DNA of 64,000 nt from Garcia nutans (Eukaryota > Streptophyta > Magnoliopsida > Malpighiales > Euphorbiaceae). The notes under the pieces were generated by a model. That model worked only from the letters and a program-made list of their open reading frames with translations, had not been told where the DNA came from and ran no database searches. Both the position numbers and the translations under genes were made by a program. This document shows positions 1 through 11,541 of the stretch, piece after piece. The stretch lies in the NCBI GenBank assembly GCA_947685225.1, contig CANTUV010000033.1:52429001-52493000 (forward strand), given 5' to 3'. How positions within the stretch are numbered: the stretch's first letter is position 1; every line of letters starts with the position of its first letter.

Positions 1-1
1 A

Positions 2-432
2 GCAGCATATTCCATCAAGCTTCTTTGGTCATATTTACGGAATAGCTCGACTTGGGCTAGTTACATGCACGCTAAATATCAAAGAAATGGAGCGTGGGTT
101 TATGTACATTCAGATTCGTGTACATGGAAAAGAATCTGCCACGCTTTCCATAATTACTCTAACCATTTCTGTCATGATACTAATCCAATCTCTTGGAAGC
201 ATAGCATCACTGGTTCTTTCACTCTTGCCTCAGCCTATGAGATTACTAGAATTCAAAAAACTTCATCCTTTTTTTCTAAGATGTTATGGGATTCAGTAAT
301 CCCTCTCAAATACTCCGTGCTTGCTTGGAAGGTGTTGAATGACAGCTTGCCTCTTCCTCATCGTCTTCAGCGTATGGGTATTAATCTGACTTCATGCTGC
401 CCCTTTTGTTACAGTGGTGAAGCAACTGTGGA
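2..432 (+). mobile_element. LINE retrotransposon ORF2 C-terminal fragment (zf-RVT domain)
   Basis: An open frame enters from the left edge of the window and runs to about 432, where it dissolves into a TA microsatellite. Its translation has the layout of the region after reverse transcriptase in plant LINEs: an 'AKY' segment near residue 25, a 'SWK..TGSFT' segment, then a zf-RVT zinc-binding region with IPLKYSVLAWKVLNDSLP and a C-x2-C pair (CCPFC). The methionine at 65 is internal, not a start. The element is 3'-truncated at the microsatellite, so it is a dead fragment. Family membership is inferred from motif layout. Confidence 0.75.
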
Positions 433-433
433 G

Positions 434-463
<30 letters not shown>
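434..463. repeat. (TA)n microsatellite
   Basis: A run of about 15 TA units sits exactly where the LINE-like frame ends. It probably marks the breakpoint of that fragment. Confidence 0.9.
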
Positions 464-468
<5 letters not shown>

Positions 469-1754
469 GAAGTAAAAGAACTTAATTATTGTATAAGTGA
501 GTCTAGATAGAGACTATGATATTCTATATTAAAAAAAGAGCATGTGTTTAGAGAATATATTGATTAGTATATCATAATAAAATTGTATGATTTCATGGTG
601 GGATACTGTGCTTGTATTATGTTTATTTCTTAAAAAAAAATAAAGGAAAAGCAAACCCATGAAACTCTCTACATATTTGTAATACATTAAATATGCGTAT
701 AAATACACCATACATTCTTTGTGTATATACATAGCGAAATTGAAGAATGAGAATTTTGAAGGTGTTGAGGCACCTTCAAGGCTACGGTTATATCCGGATC
801 TGGAAATATTAACCAGTCTGACCTAATTCCAATTTATAATCATATGACCATATGAAATTAGCAACAGAAGGGAAATAGTGTGCTACAACTTGTTCTTTGT
901 AAATTTACCAAATAATCCTCCACTCTGTCTTTCATTTTTGTTCTTCTCAATTTTTCATTATAATATATATATCTCTATTGGATTATTGATATTAACCAAA
1001 ATAATTTGTTTTCTTTATAATTTTAAGCCAAAGATCGATATATACATGGTGATCGAGTACCAATCATTTTGATGGAAAAAAGTTCTTAATAAAATTATAT
1101 ATTACCATTATATTATGCACGCGGATTCATTATATAATAAGAGTTATTTTTGTGATTTTGAGTTATAATAAGAGTCATTATATAAAAATAATTTTTGAAC
1201 TCATATGAATTTTCTTTACAAAGATTAAAATTTAAAAAATAGACAAGTGAGTAAGATGTGAAATGATTTTAAAATTCAATCTAACATTATTAAAATTTTT
1301 ATTTAATTAATTCAGAGAATTGAGTCATGGACCATTTTATTAAAATTTATTTAAAGAATATTTTCAAACTAAGGCCATAGATTTTTATTTTTTTAATTTA
1401 CTAATTTTGAAAAAAAATAAAGAAAATAAATATTTTCACAGTTAAGTGCATACAAAAAAAATAGATGAATATTTTTTCAGCATATTCCAATTTTCAATTC
1501 ATAGAACCATGCATAACTGAAAAAAAAAAAGAAAAAGAAAGAAAGAAGGGTATTTTGGTGAAGGAAGCAAAGCTGGCCAGTGGCCACCTTCTGTGAAGTG
1601 GAATCAATAGCTTTCACCAAACTACCCAGAAATCCATTTCCACTGCTCCTAATTAAGGAAAGCGAATCATGACAACCAATTTTAACAACTACCTTTTTAC
1701 AAACTTCAAAACCTGGAGAAATCGCGTTTACCCCATTTCAGTTCTCATTTCTCC
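464..1754. other. AT-rich intergenic DNA, no gene seen
   Basis: Very AT-rich sequence with poly-A/T runs. Its short ORFs have low-complexity translations. The last 200 bases are less AT-rich and probably include the old 5' leader of the TBL pseudogene that follows. Confidence 0.7.
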
Positions 1755-3657
1755 ATGGCTAAGAACCCCAACTCCAAATTGTTCCTACAGCAACTACTTC
1801 TTGGGTTTGGGGAATCAGAACCACTTTCAATTCCCTAATTGCCCTCCTCGTTGCTGTTGTAGTCATAATCGCCGTATACCTAACCCAAAACAGTGGATTC
1901 CTTACAGAAGATAGAACAAGCAGCAAAATTAGTTCAGGTGAGTTGTTGTCCAAGTGTAATTTGTTCTCTGGCAAATGGGTTTTTGATAATAAATCATATC
2001 CGTTATATAAAAAGCAAGAATGCACTTATATGTCAGATCAATTGGCCTGCCAGAAATTTGGAAGAAAGGATTTGGGTTATCAAAATTGGAGGTGGCAACC
2101 TCACCAATGTGATCTTCCGAGGTTTTTAACTTCTCTATTTCCTCAGGTTTTTTGTGAATTTGTATTGAATATATATGGTGACTGATTACGCCTAAAGGCT
2201 GTGTTTTTGAGGAATTTTGTTTTTTCTATTTCTTCTTCTTTTTTCTGTTAACAAATTAATTAAGGTTCAATGCGACGAGATTGCTGGAGAGGCTAAGGAA
2301 CAAGAGACTTATGTTTGTGGGGGATTCGCTGAATAGAGGCCAATGGATTTCAATGGTGTGTCTCGTCGATTCTTCTATTCCTCCTCGCCTAAAATCCATG
2401 TAACAGAATGGCTCCTTGGCTACTTTCAAAGCTATTGTACTTTTTTCTTTAAATATAATTTTGTATTTTCACTTGGCATTCAAGCTGAGATGGCCAAGTT
2501 GGTCTATGGCGCCAGAATATGATTATTTTTTTTAATAATAATTAAAATTATTGAGTGAAGGAATATAATGCAACGATCGAATTCTACTGGGCTCCATTGC
2601 TGGTGGAATCAAACTCAGATGACCCTGTAAACCACCGATTAGCAGATCGGATTGTTAGAGTTCAGGGAATAGAGAAGCATGCTAGGCATTGGACTGATGC
2701 AGACATACTCGTTTTTAATAGTTATCTTTGGTGAAGAAGGTCCCAAATGAAAGTTCTGTAAGTAGTAAACTTTTGAGAAAGACTGTAAAGCAGTCTTCTT
2801 TTTTAATTAACCATGTATAATATAAATAAAAAACATATTCTCATTTTTTAAATTTGATCGTAATAAGAATTCAAACTCTAAAAGCATATTAAATACATAA
2901 TAAATTAATCAGGTGGGGATCGTTTGAAAGTCCAGATGGAATATACAAAGTAGTTAAAATGCCAAGAGTATATGAAATGGCATTGAAGACATTTGCTGAT
3001 TGGCTAGAGATCCATATTAACCGAACTAAAACACATTTGTTCTTCGTCAGCATCTCACCTACTCACCATAAGTATGTGCCTTTTTTAAAATTAATGCATA
3101 CTCTATTGCATTTTCTTTTTAATTTAATCTATATTCGAAGACTTAACTGGACCTACACACCTCATTATTTCTTAAATAATGTAACTAAACTATCACTTTC
3201 AACTTCAAAACCATTATCATGATTTGATTAATCAAATTCAATCAAACTGTACTAATTTTTCATTATGGGTTGTATATATAATAAAAATTGAAATAATTAC
3301 ACGTACAGGGCTGCAGAATGGGGTGGAGAAGAAGATGAAAATTGTTATGGAGAAAGGGAACAAATCTTCAAAGAAAGATACAGAGGAAGGGCAACATGTC
3401 CAGATATGATGAGAGTAGTGGATAATATGTTGGAAGAGTTGAAAAGAAGAGGCTTAAATATGCAAATGATTAACATAACAGAGCTTTCAGAATATAGAAA
3501 AGAAGGTCATCGTTCTATTTACAGAAAGCAATGGGAACCCTTAACTCAGCAGCAACTATTAAACCCTAAAACCTATGCAGATTGTATACATTGGTGCCTC
3601 CCTGGTGTTCCTGATGTCTGGAATGAGCTTCTTTATGCTCACATCATTCATCTTTGA
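1755..3657 (+). pseudogene. Trichome birefringence-like (TBL) gene, disabled
   Basis: A former Golgi xylan O-acetyltransferase of the TBL/DUF231 family, ESK1 clade. Five exons can be traced: about 1755-2121, 2265-2436, 2561-2759, 2913-3071 and 3309-3657, with GT-AG borders. Exon 1 encodes a hydrophobic anchor and the TBL domain (CNLFSGKWVFDN). Exon 2 has the GDS esterase motif (FVGDSLNRGQW). Exon 5 has the D-x-x-H motif (DCIHWCLPGVPDVWNE). Lesions: the only plausible ATG (1755) is out of frame with the anchor, and the anchor frame has a stop at 1760. TAA lies in frame at 2401-2403. TGA replaces the second Trp of the YLWW motif at 2732-2734. The C-terminal half resembles the ESK1/TBL3/TBL31 subgroup more than the neighbouring TBL, so this is not a recent copy of it. 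Intron placement within the DUF231 region matches the neighbour. Confidence 0.85.
2484..2521 (+). pseudogene. 5' half of a tRNA-Leu gene (remnant)
   Basis: Inside intron 2 of the TBL pseudogene, about 37 bases resemble the 5' half of plant tRNA-Leu. They include an exact A-box (TGGCCAAGTTGG) followed by GGTCTATGGCGCCAGA, the D-arm and anticodon-stem side typical of Leu tRNAs. No anticodon loop, variable arm or B-box follows, so it cannot make a tRNA. It may be a tRNA fragment inserted during retroposition or the head of a lost SINE. Confidence 0.5.
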
Positions 3658-5492
3658 TACTTAATTTCCCATAGTTCTTCTCCATTCAATGTACAATCTT
3701 TAATTTCTTTTTCAATTCTCGGACATCTTTTTTTTTGAGAAAGCCCAGCCAATTTGGGAGTTCCACAGATGACATCGTTTGAGTAACTTAATTTTAGTTA
3801 ATTTGGCTTTAATTGAAGATTCAAATTTTTAATCTTACACTTGTAGAAATAATTCTAATACATTTGGAATCGAAATTCAAACGAAATCGTATTCTAAAAT
3901 CAAACAATATTTCTAAGTTCATCTTCTAAGTAATCAAATAGAATTTATTGAGCAGATCAATTCAATAAATATATTTAAAAATTAGATTAACCAAAATTAT
4001 TTAAATGCTAAAAAAAATTAGATTATTTATGTACCCAAACAAAAATGAAATCTTATTCTTAAAATAGAATTTTATTTTCAATTCTAAACCGTACTAAACA
4101 TATATCTAATGGCCATTTTAGTATTATAATTACATGAAATTACCTTTATTATTTAAAGTTTAAAAGAAACTTTATAATTTTTTTAATGTTATCATATTAC
4201 ATCTTTGACTAATTAAATTATCTTTTGAAATGCATATTGAGATATATCTAATGATAAATGCATATTTGATATTTTCCTGTACAATAAAATTCAAGATTGA
4301 TCATACACAATAAATTCAAGATTGGTTTTTTTCTTCGCATAATATATTAAATATTAAAAAAAGTAGCTTCTAAAATTGATAATTAATTAGATGATGGGGG
4401 TATGTTATTACGTATGTAAAAAAAAATTACATATTCTATCTTAAGTAATTCTAAGATTGCTGTATTTTTGTTTTCTATTCATCCTTTTTTCTTATCTGTG
4501 CTGAAATACAGAAACATGTTTTGCTTTCATAATTCACTCCCTTGACATATTTTATGAAATTGGTTAATTATTGTTCTTCATATCAATGGTTTCAATATAA
4601 GTTATGCTACAGTTTGTAATATTTTTTTATTATTGAAAATCAAAAGAGAAATTTATATATTAATATATTTAATGTATATGAGATGATCCTATATAACTAA
4701 AATGTGTAAATTTTGATCATACTATTTATCTTATGTAACACATTAACACTTTTATATTTTTTTAATGTATCAAAATATTCCTGATATTACAAAATTAATA
4801 TATAATTTAGTGAATTATATTTTCTTACTTATTAATATATCCTTAAATTAGTTATAATTTTTATTAAATAAATTTTGAATATGAAATGGTTAATTTTAAT
4901 TTTTTTACTTTTCATATAATTAAAAAACTAATTAATTAAATCAAAAATATTATAATTAACTATTTGATGTTAAGTTTATATTAACTTAGTTTTAAGTGAA
5001 ATTTTATACTTTTTTTATTTTAATTTAAACATAATTTAATACAAAATAAAAAAATATTTTGAAATAAAGCATGGCATAGTTCATATTTTTCCAAAATTTA
5101 ATCTGTAATTTGCGGGACCATTAACTTCAATCTCTGAACTTTTCCGCTAATAATAAATATATCGACAGTAATTAGAAATTAGCACCCCATGAAGAAAGGC
5201 GCAATTTTTTTGGTAAAAAAAAAAGGCGCATTTTTTTCTCAGTAGTAATGGCAGCACAATATCACATTTAAGGCACAAGCACCAGAATAGCATAACGATA
5301 TATAGGTCAAACCCATGTAAACATACCTAATAAGTCTTTATATATATATAATAGCAAATGCTACGCCACGTCTCTGTTTCAATGATTCTGTAGTTTTTTT
5401 TAATATATATTAATTTTTAGTAGCAGGTATTTGTTGCAGAGCTCAATTCAAGAAATTTTTGCTTCTTCAATTCCATTTCTTGCCTGTCTGCC
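3658..5492. other. AT-rich intergenic DNA between the two TBL loci
   Basis: No coding signal. The first part is the 3' flank of the pseudogene. The last few hundred bases (poly-T tracts, TATA-like stretch near 5340) hold the promoter and leader of the intact TBL gene. Nothing else is recognised. Confidence 0.7.
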
Positions 5493-8326
5493 ATGATGCA
5501 GAGATGGAATAGAAAGAGATCCCATTTTCCTTTGGTAGCATTTGTGTTGCTAGTATTTATTGGTTGTTCAATTCTTTACAATGAGAGTAGCATTCGACAA
5601 ATTCAAGATGACCCAGATCACGTTCCTCACAAACAAGAATCAACTTCAATTACTTACATTAAACCAAATCTTGTTACCCACTCCAAGCGAACTCCAGGTA
5701 TCTGCTTCTTCTTCTTCTTTCCAGGGATTTCTTGGGTTCGTCTAATCTTGCTGTGTACTTCACTGTTTAATCTTCATTATGAATTTCATTTTCTTTTATT
5801 ATATCCCTGCTTTCTAGCTGGGGTTTATTTTTTCCGACTTTGTAGGTTATTGAAATTCTAGTTTTAGGATTTAACCTTTTCTTTTTTCTTTTTTTTTTTG
5901 CTATTTTGGGAGTTCAGAGTTTTTGGATAGGTTTGTTGAATGCAACTCGACTAGGAAGTACAGTGGAAAGAAAATCCAGTGGGTTGACCCGAGAACGAAA
6001 TTGGGTCGCCGGAGAGAGAGTTTGGAGAGCTGTGATATGTTCTCGGGCAAATGGGTATTTGATAATAAATCATATCCTCTTTATAATGAGTCGGATTGTC
6101 CGTACATGTCAGACCAATTGGCATGTCACAAGCATGGAAGGTCAGATTTGAGATACCAGTACTGGAGATGGCAGCCTCATAATTGCAATATAAAGAGGTA
6201 TTCTTTATTTCATCTTTATGTTAACTTCATCTTTATAAAGAGGTATTCTTTTTGTATACATAAGAACTTGTTTTGATCTATGAGCAGTGAATTTTTCATT
6301 GGGTGTAGTTGGCTATGTTTGTCTTATGAATTGAAATTTTTGTGGAAGTTAATGCATTAGCACTAAATGATACTCAGCTTTTATAAGATATGGGATTTTT
6401 TCTGTTAAATGGAACTGGATTGATTGTCCTTGCTTTTGCTATTTTTTGGTCCTATAGATGGAGTGTGACTGAAATGTGGGAGAAGTTGAGAGGGAAGAGA
6501 CTGATGTTTGTGGGGGATTCACTAAATAGAGGGCAATGGATATCAATGGTATGTCTGTTAAGTTCAGTGATTCCAGCAGATAAGAGATCTATGTCCCCAA
6601 ATGCTCCTCTTACCATTTTCAGAGCAGAGGTAAGCAAAACTCTAATAGTGTATTTATAATCATTTGAAAGAAACGCATTTGCAATGTGTTTCTTCAATAT
6701 ATTCAAAGAAATTCTTATAGTCGATAAATCTAAAAATCTTCTTTATTGTTGTTGATGTCATTTGCAGGAATACAATGCTACTGTGGAATTTCTCTGGGCT
6801 CCACTTCTTGTTGATTCTAATTCTGATGACCCTGTGAATCACAGATTGAGCGAACGAATAATACGTCCAGATTCAATTCTAAAGCATTCTGCAAAGTGGG
6901 AGCATGCTGATATACTAGTGTTCAACTCATACTTGTGGTGGAGACAAGGCCCTGTCAAGCTATTGTAAGTAAAAATCCAATCAGCAGGCTTCTTTTTTAG
7001 GATAATTGAGTTGTAACAACGTAGCTAAAGTATCATGACTTGGTGTTTTAATCACACATTGAAAACTTTTGCAGATGGAGTGATGAAGAAAATGGGGCTT
7101 GTGAGGAATTAGATGGATTAGGAGCTATGGAGTTGGCCATGGAGGCCTGGGCAGACTGGGTTGCTACTAAGGTCAATTCTCAAGAGAAACGGATCTTCTT
7201 TGTTACAATGTCTCCGACGCACTTCTGGTGAGTTTGAACCCTGTGGAATGATAAATTTCAAATTGTCACTGTTTGTATATACTATCTTCATATTACTTTA
7301 TTGACCATAAAATATATAGGCTTGAGATTTAAACAGGGGATCGTTACAACTTGTCATATGATTCTAGTCTATTATAAGATAATTTTGATGATCCTTTGTT
7401 ATGATCATCACTTCATAAAACTTTTAGCTGCATGGTTGTTTCTATCAGATATCACCACTTGCTTGCTGTTATTCATTTAAATATAAGGGTTTATCTTAGT
7501 TTTTCAGTTTGGCTTAACTTGCAAGTTAATGAATCAGGGTGTATATTATGCTGATTCAGATTTTCATTATTTCTTATTAGGTCATGCATCTGTTAGATTA
7601 CTCTTTCGCATCATCTGTTTTCTTAATATTGGAAGATCATACTTTTTGCTTTAATACAAGAGGCTTTTCTAATCCACCTTCTTCTAATTTAATTATTAGT
7701 TGTCAGCCTTAAGCAATAAATAGTTGAATGAATTTTATCTCTTTCTGCAACCTATTGTCTTCTATTTTAAGCATTTAGATATTCATTGGTTTATTTATTT
7801 CATGGCCATTAGAGGAGAGAGCTCAAGGCTTGTCTGTCATATCAAGTTCCTCATATAACTGATGCGGGACATTGGATCATAGCACCAATTGCCATAAAAG
7901 GACGCTTCCCCTAGGCTTCTGGATCTTATAGCTTGTTATCACCACTTTGTGAATCCATTGTGCTTTTATTAATCTAAACTATATTCATAATTCAGGAGCC
8001 GGGAATGGGAGCCTGTAAGTGAAGGAAATTGCTATAATGAGAAGACTCCTATTGACTGGGAGGGCTACTGGGGAAGTGGTTCCGACTTGCCAACAATGCA
8101 CATGGTAGAGAGGGTCCTCACAAGATTGGGTTCAAAGGTTTATGTTCTCAACATTACTCAGTTATCAGAGTATCGTAAGGATGGTCATCCATCCATCTAC
8201 CGAAAATTCTGGGAGACACTGAGTCCTAAACAGTTGTCAAATCCTACAACTTACTCTGATTGCGTACATTGGTGCTTACCCGGCGTACCTGATGTATGGA
8301 ATGAATTACTATTCCATTTTTTGTAA
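5493..8326 (+). CDS. TBL: TBL34/TBL35-type xylan O-acetyltransferase
   Basis: Six exons join in phase to 445 aa: 5493-5697, 5918-6197, 6458-6629, 6768-6964, 7075-7227 and 7996-8326. ATG 5493 is the first in frame; a second Met follows directly. Residues about 10-25 form a single membrane anchor (a type II Golgi protein in this family). The TBL domain starts near residue 107 with CDMFSGKWVFDN. The DUF231 acyl-esterase part has the GDS motif (FVGDSLNRGQW, nucleophile Ser) and, near the C-terminus, D-x-x-H (DCVHWCLPGVPDVWNE). Together these give the catalytic residues of TBL acetyltransferases, which use acetyl groups to O-acetylate xylosyl residues of xylan. Length agrees with TBL34/TBL35. Assignment within the ESK1 clade rests on memory of the family and on the adjacent BRCA2 gene, as in Arabidopsis TBL35-BRCA2B. 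No lesion is visible. Confidence 0.92.
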
Positions 8327-9240
8327 AGTGTTCTTCCATGGTTTTAGTAGTTTCAAATAGCTATAGGAAGTTTAGCGAGGCTCACGTGTATTCCTAGAAG
8401 CAAATAGCAACTGCTGCTTAAATTCTTGATTCTTTAGAAGAGAAATGAATGCAAAGATCATATGAGATCCTTGTCCAGGAGTGATTAGCCAAGCAAAAGT
8501 TCCAAACTTGTACAAGTATAGATTGTGTAATATTGTTGAGTGGCATACACAAAACAAAATTTTTTGAATGGATTCAACCGTGATATGTATTGGGATCACA
8601 TAACAGATCTAATGCATATTTTTGGCTTCTTTTGGAGCATGTGGTGAAATTACAGGTGAATCAAAGTCAGTTCGTAGTTTGGTCCTATATATGGAGGAGA
8701 CATTACCCACATGAACTCCGGTGCCTGATGGTGTAAGAAAGATCATGTTAATGCTGAAAGAATATTATAAATATATATGCAAGAGAATTTTCATATACAA
8801 GGATGGTGATCAGTATTAAACAAGAACACATACAAGTATTCGATTTTTTCCTTTACTAACTGTTTAAATTGAACTATGATAAACTTTCTTTTTCTTTTAC
8901 AAGAACTCGAGTCTTTTTACGTATTTAGCTTTGGTTGGCAAAATCTTTCTTTTTCCTCTTTTTTTTTTTTTTTGTATAATTTGAACTTGAAAGTGATAAA
9001 GAAAGTGAGAGATTAAGGTCATGTCCTCCATGTCCTAGGCCGCACTCTTCACATGATGAACTTGATGGTATTGCTGAACCTACAATGTAGTTGCTTCTGT
9101 AACAATCATTATATTCTGGCTGACCATATTAGGAGCTGGCATTCCGGATAGGAACTCCTGTTTCACAATCTTTTTAGTTACAGTTTAGAAATGAAAGAAT
9201 GAAAGAAATGCAAATTAAACTAATAGATGTCAGAAATATA
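8327..9240. other. 3' flank of the TBL gene, no other gene seen
   Basis: Contains the probable 3' UTR of the TBL gene. A minus-strand ORF at 8372-8599 has no recognisable similarity and is probably chance. No second BES1 exon is visible here for the fragment that follows. Confidence 0.6.
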
Positions 9241-9575
9241 ATAATTATGGGCTGAGTAGATTCACATTCTTCCTATAAACAGTACCATCTTCAACATGCC
9301 AACCAGCTTCTTCGCAAAGAGCCTTGAGCAAGTCATTAATGTCAGCATGTTTAGTAAGCTTGTAGTTTCCATGTTTTCTAAGTCCTGAAAAGATTTTGTG
9401 AGCCACTACTCGCCTTCTTCTTTCTCTTTGCATGTTGTTTTGGCGTTCCTTATCAGTAGGAAACAGATTTAGTAATAACATCACCATCTTTGGTAGCTCT
9501 ATGAACTATCCAAGGCCCTCTGCTACTCTTAATACATCCCCTTACCAATATCCTATTCTTCTCTTCATCTACCAT
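9241..9575 (-). pseudogene. BES1/BZR1 N-terminal DNA-binding domain fragment
   Basis: Read on the minus strand from an ATG at 9575, a frame begins MVDEEKN and continues through a CIKSSRGPWIVHR segment. It then needs a one-base shift near 9470-9485 to enter the BES1_N domain: a basic RERRRR block, KIFSGLRKHGNYKL, then ALCEEAGWHVEDGTVYRK. This is the bHLH-like domain that BES1/BZR1 brassinosteroid transcription factors use to bind E-box and BRRE sites. The frame stops within 6-8 codons after the domain. No Ser/Pro-rich regulatory part, GSK3-site region or second exon follows. It is either a decayed one-exon copy or a retained first exon. The domain call is firm; any function is not. Confidence 0.75.
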
Positions 9576-11541
9576 ATCTAATTTAATTGATTTCTTGAGA
9601 TCAGTTCATCTGCTTTATATATATAAAATACCAGAGTATATAACCAAATTTACCAAAATGGGTTCTTGTGACTATCCGCTCCACTTGATTTTCCATGGGT
9701 AGTTTTGAAATGAGTTCATTATATTTGTGACTGAACCAGTCAGTCATACCTGAGATTCCATGAAAAAGTTGTACTTGTTTGTGCAGAGAAATCTCTGGCG
9801 CTGTGCTCCTTTGAAGAAGACATGCATATTCAGAGGATAGAAAGAAATTATTTCATTCTGCCTGTCATACCAAATTATTAAACCTCAAAAAAAAGTGAGA
9901 AAGAAAACAAATAAATTAATAATTACAAGTGTTACTATTATTATTATTGAACAGGATCGTTACAGTTTCAGCCAACTTTGGAAACTCTATGGCAAGAATG
10001 TCTTCCTTTTGAAAGATTTTTTTGCAGGCAAAGGCATGCATGGAAAATGTGAGGAGGATCAAATAAGGTACTGTGGGGACAAACATGAACAGGCCGCAGC
10101 CACTTTGCAAAAAGGATACATTTTTAGACAATTATCAATTGCTTTACTTTATCACTACAGATCCTATTTCTCACAGAAAATGCCGCTCTCTGGAATTCAA
10201 TATAATAATGATTTTTCTTTTTTAATTGCAGTATTTTATAGTGACAGATTTTTTTTTTGAAAAAAAAGATGGTCATTTTAACAATGGCGCTGACATTGAG
10301 TCTCCTTTAACAAACCTACAATTGCTACCTTTTTCTAAGAATTTGTTCATAATTTCTAGAAGGATTAATTATATTAAATAAAACCACGATTTTAATCTAC
10401 CACGCTTGGGTTCTTCATATTACAAATCCAACACTTAATCATTAACTTTAACAAAATTTTAATACCCTAATCATGTTTACAAAATTTTTTACAAATTGAC
10501 ACTTCATTCTTCTGTCCCACCCCTCCCTTGCCCCACAACAGGATTGGAACCGAAACTAAGACCACTTAATGGAGATTGCAACCATCCCTTGGTAATTTTT
10601 CCTTCGTGAAACTGCAATCCTAGACGGGGTTCTATTCAATAGTCCTGAAAAAATGTTTTGTTGAGTTTGACATTTACAATTACTGATGCAGAAGAGATAA
10701 TACCAATACTACAGTCTTAGATCATTTGCTAAAATCACCAACTCTCACTTTCGATTCAGTCCTCGAGCTCTTCCACAAAATTAGTGCACCAAAAAAGAAT
10801 CAAAAGAACCAGATTGCAAAAAAAAATTTGAAGAGCCACATGATGTTGCAGCAGTTACGGGGTTTGAGTTGCTAAACTTAGTAGTTCTCGCATAAACCGT
10901 TGACAAATCACCAATGCCAGTAAAGTGCCGGGATGGTTGATGTGCGTCCATGACCATCTTGCACATGCTAACTTCATTATGTTCATGTTCCTCTCTCACA
11001 ATCTTACTTGCCAAAACTGCAGAGCTGAAGCAAACACCTGCAAAGAGTATCATTATAAAATAGAATCATCTGAAAATAAGCTGACAACTTAATCATAAAA
11101 AAAATAATCCAGCTTCATACCAATAAATATGCGAAATACCATCTAGCATTTGAATGGATGCGCACAACCGCTACTGGCAACATTCCAGATCATCATTCCA
11201 TCATGATCTTGGGCAAAACAAATTCCACCTTTGAACTTTCTTAGGACCTTAGACAAAAGTATATATGTTTGAATAAAATCGTCAATTTGTTATTCCTATA
11301 TCACAAACTGGTACAGGTAAAGACTCTGCTAGTACGGCCTATAATGAAGAGACTAATGCTGTCATACTCTCTCCCAAAAGTCATAGGGATTGACATATAA
11401 AGAAGCTTACTTGTCAGTCCAATAAGCCCTTCAACTTCTAGACTTTGTGATCACCAACAATAAATAGAACTTTCTCTTTAAGTCTGTCGATAATCTGCAT
11501 CAAGTGAAGCAAAAAACATAGTCAATATAGAGCAGGCATTC
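9576..11541. other. Region downstream of BRCA2, no gene recognised
   Basis: Includes the probable BRCA2 3' UTR nearest 11541. The longest frame, 10781-11053 on the minus strand (90 codons), is less AT-rich and preceded by an acceptor-like 'ctttgcag'. It could be part of a spliced 3' UTR or a non-coding exon. I recognise no protein family in it. Confidence 0.5.
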
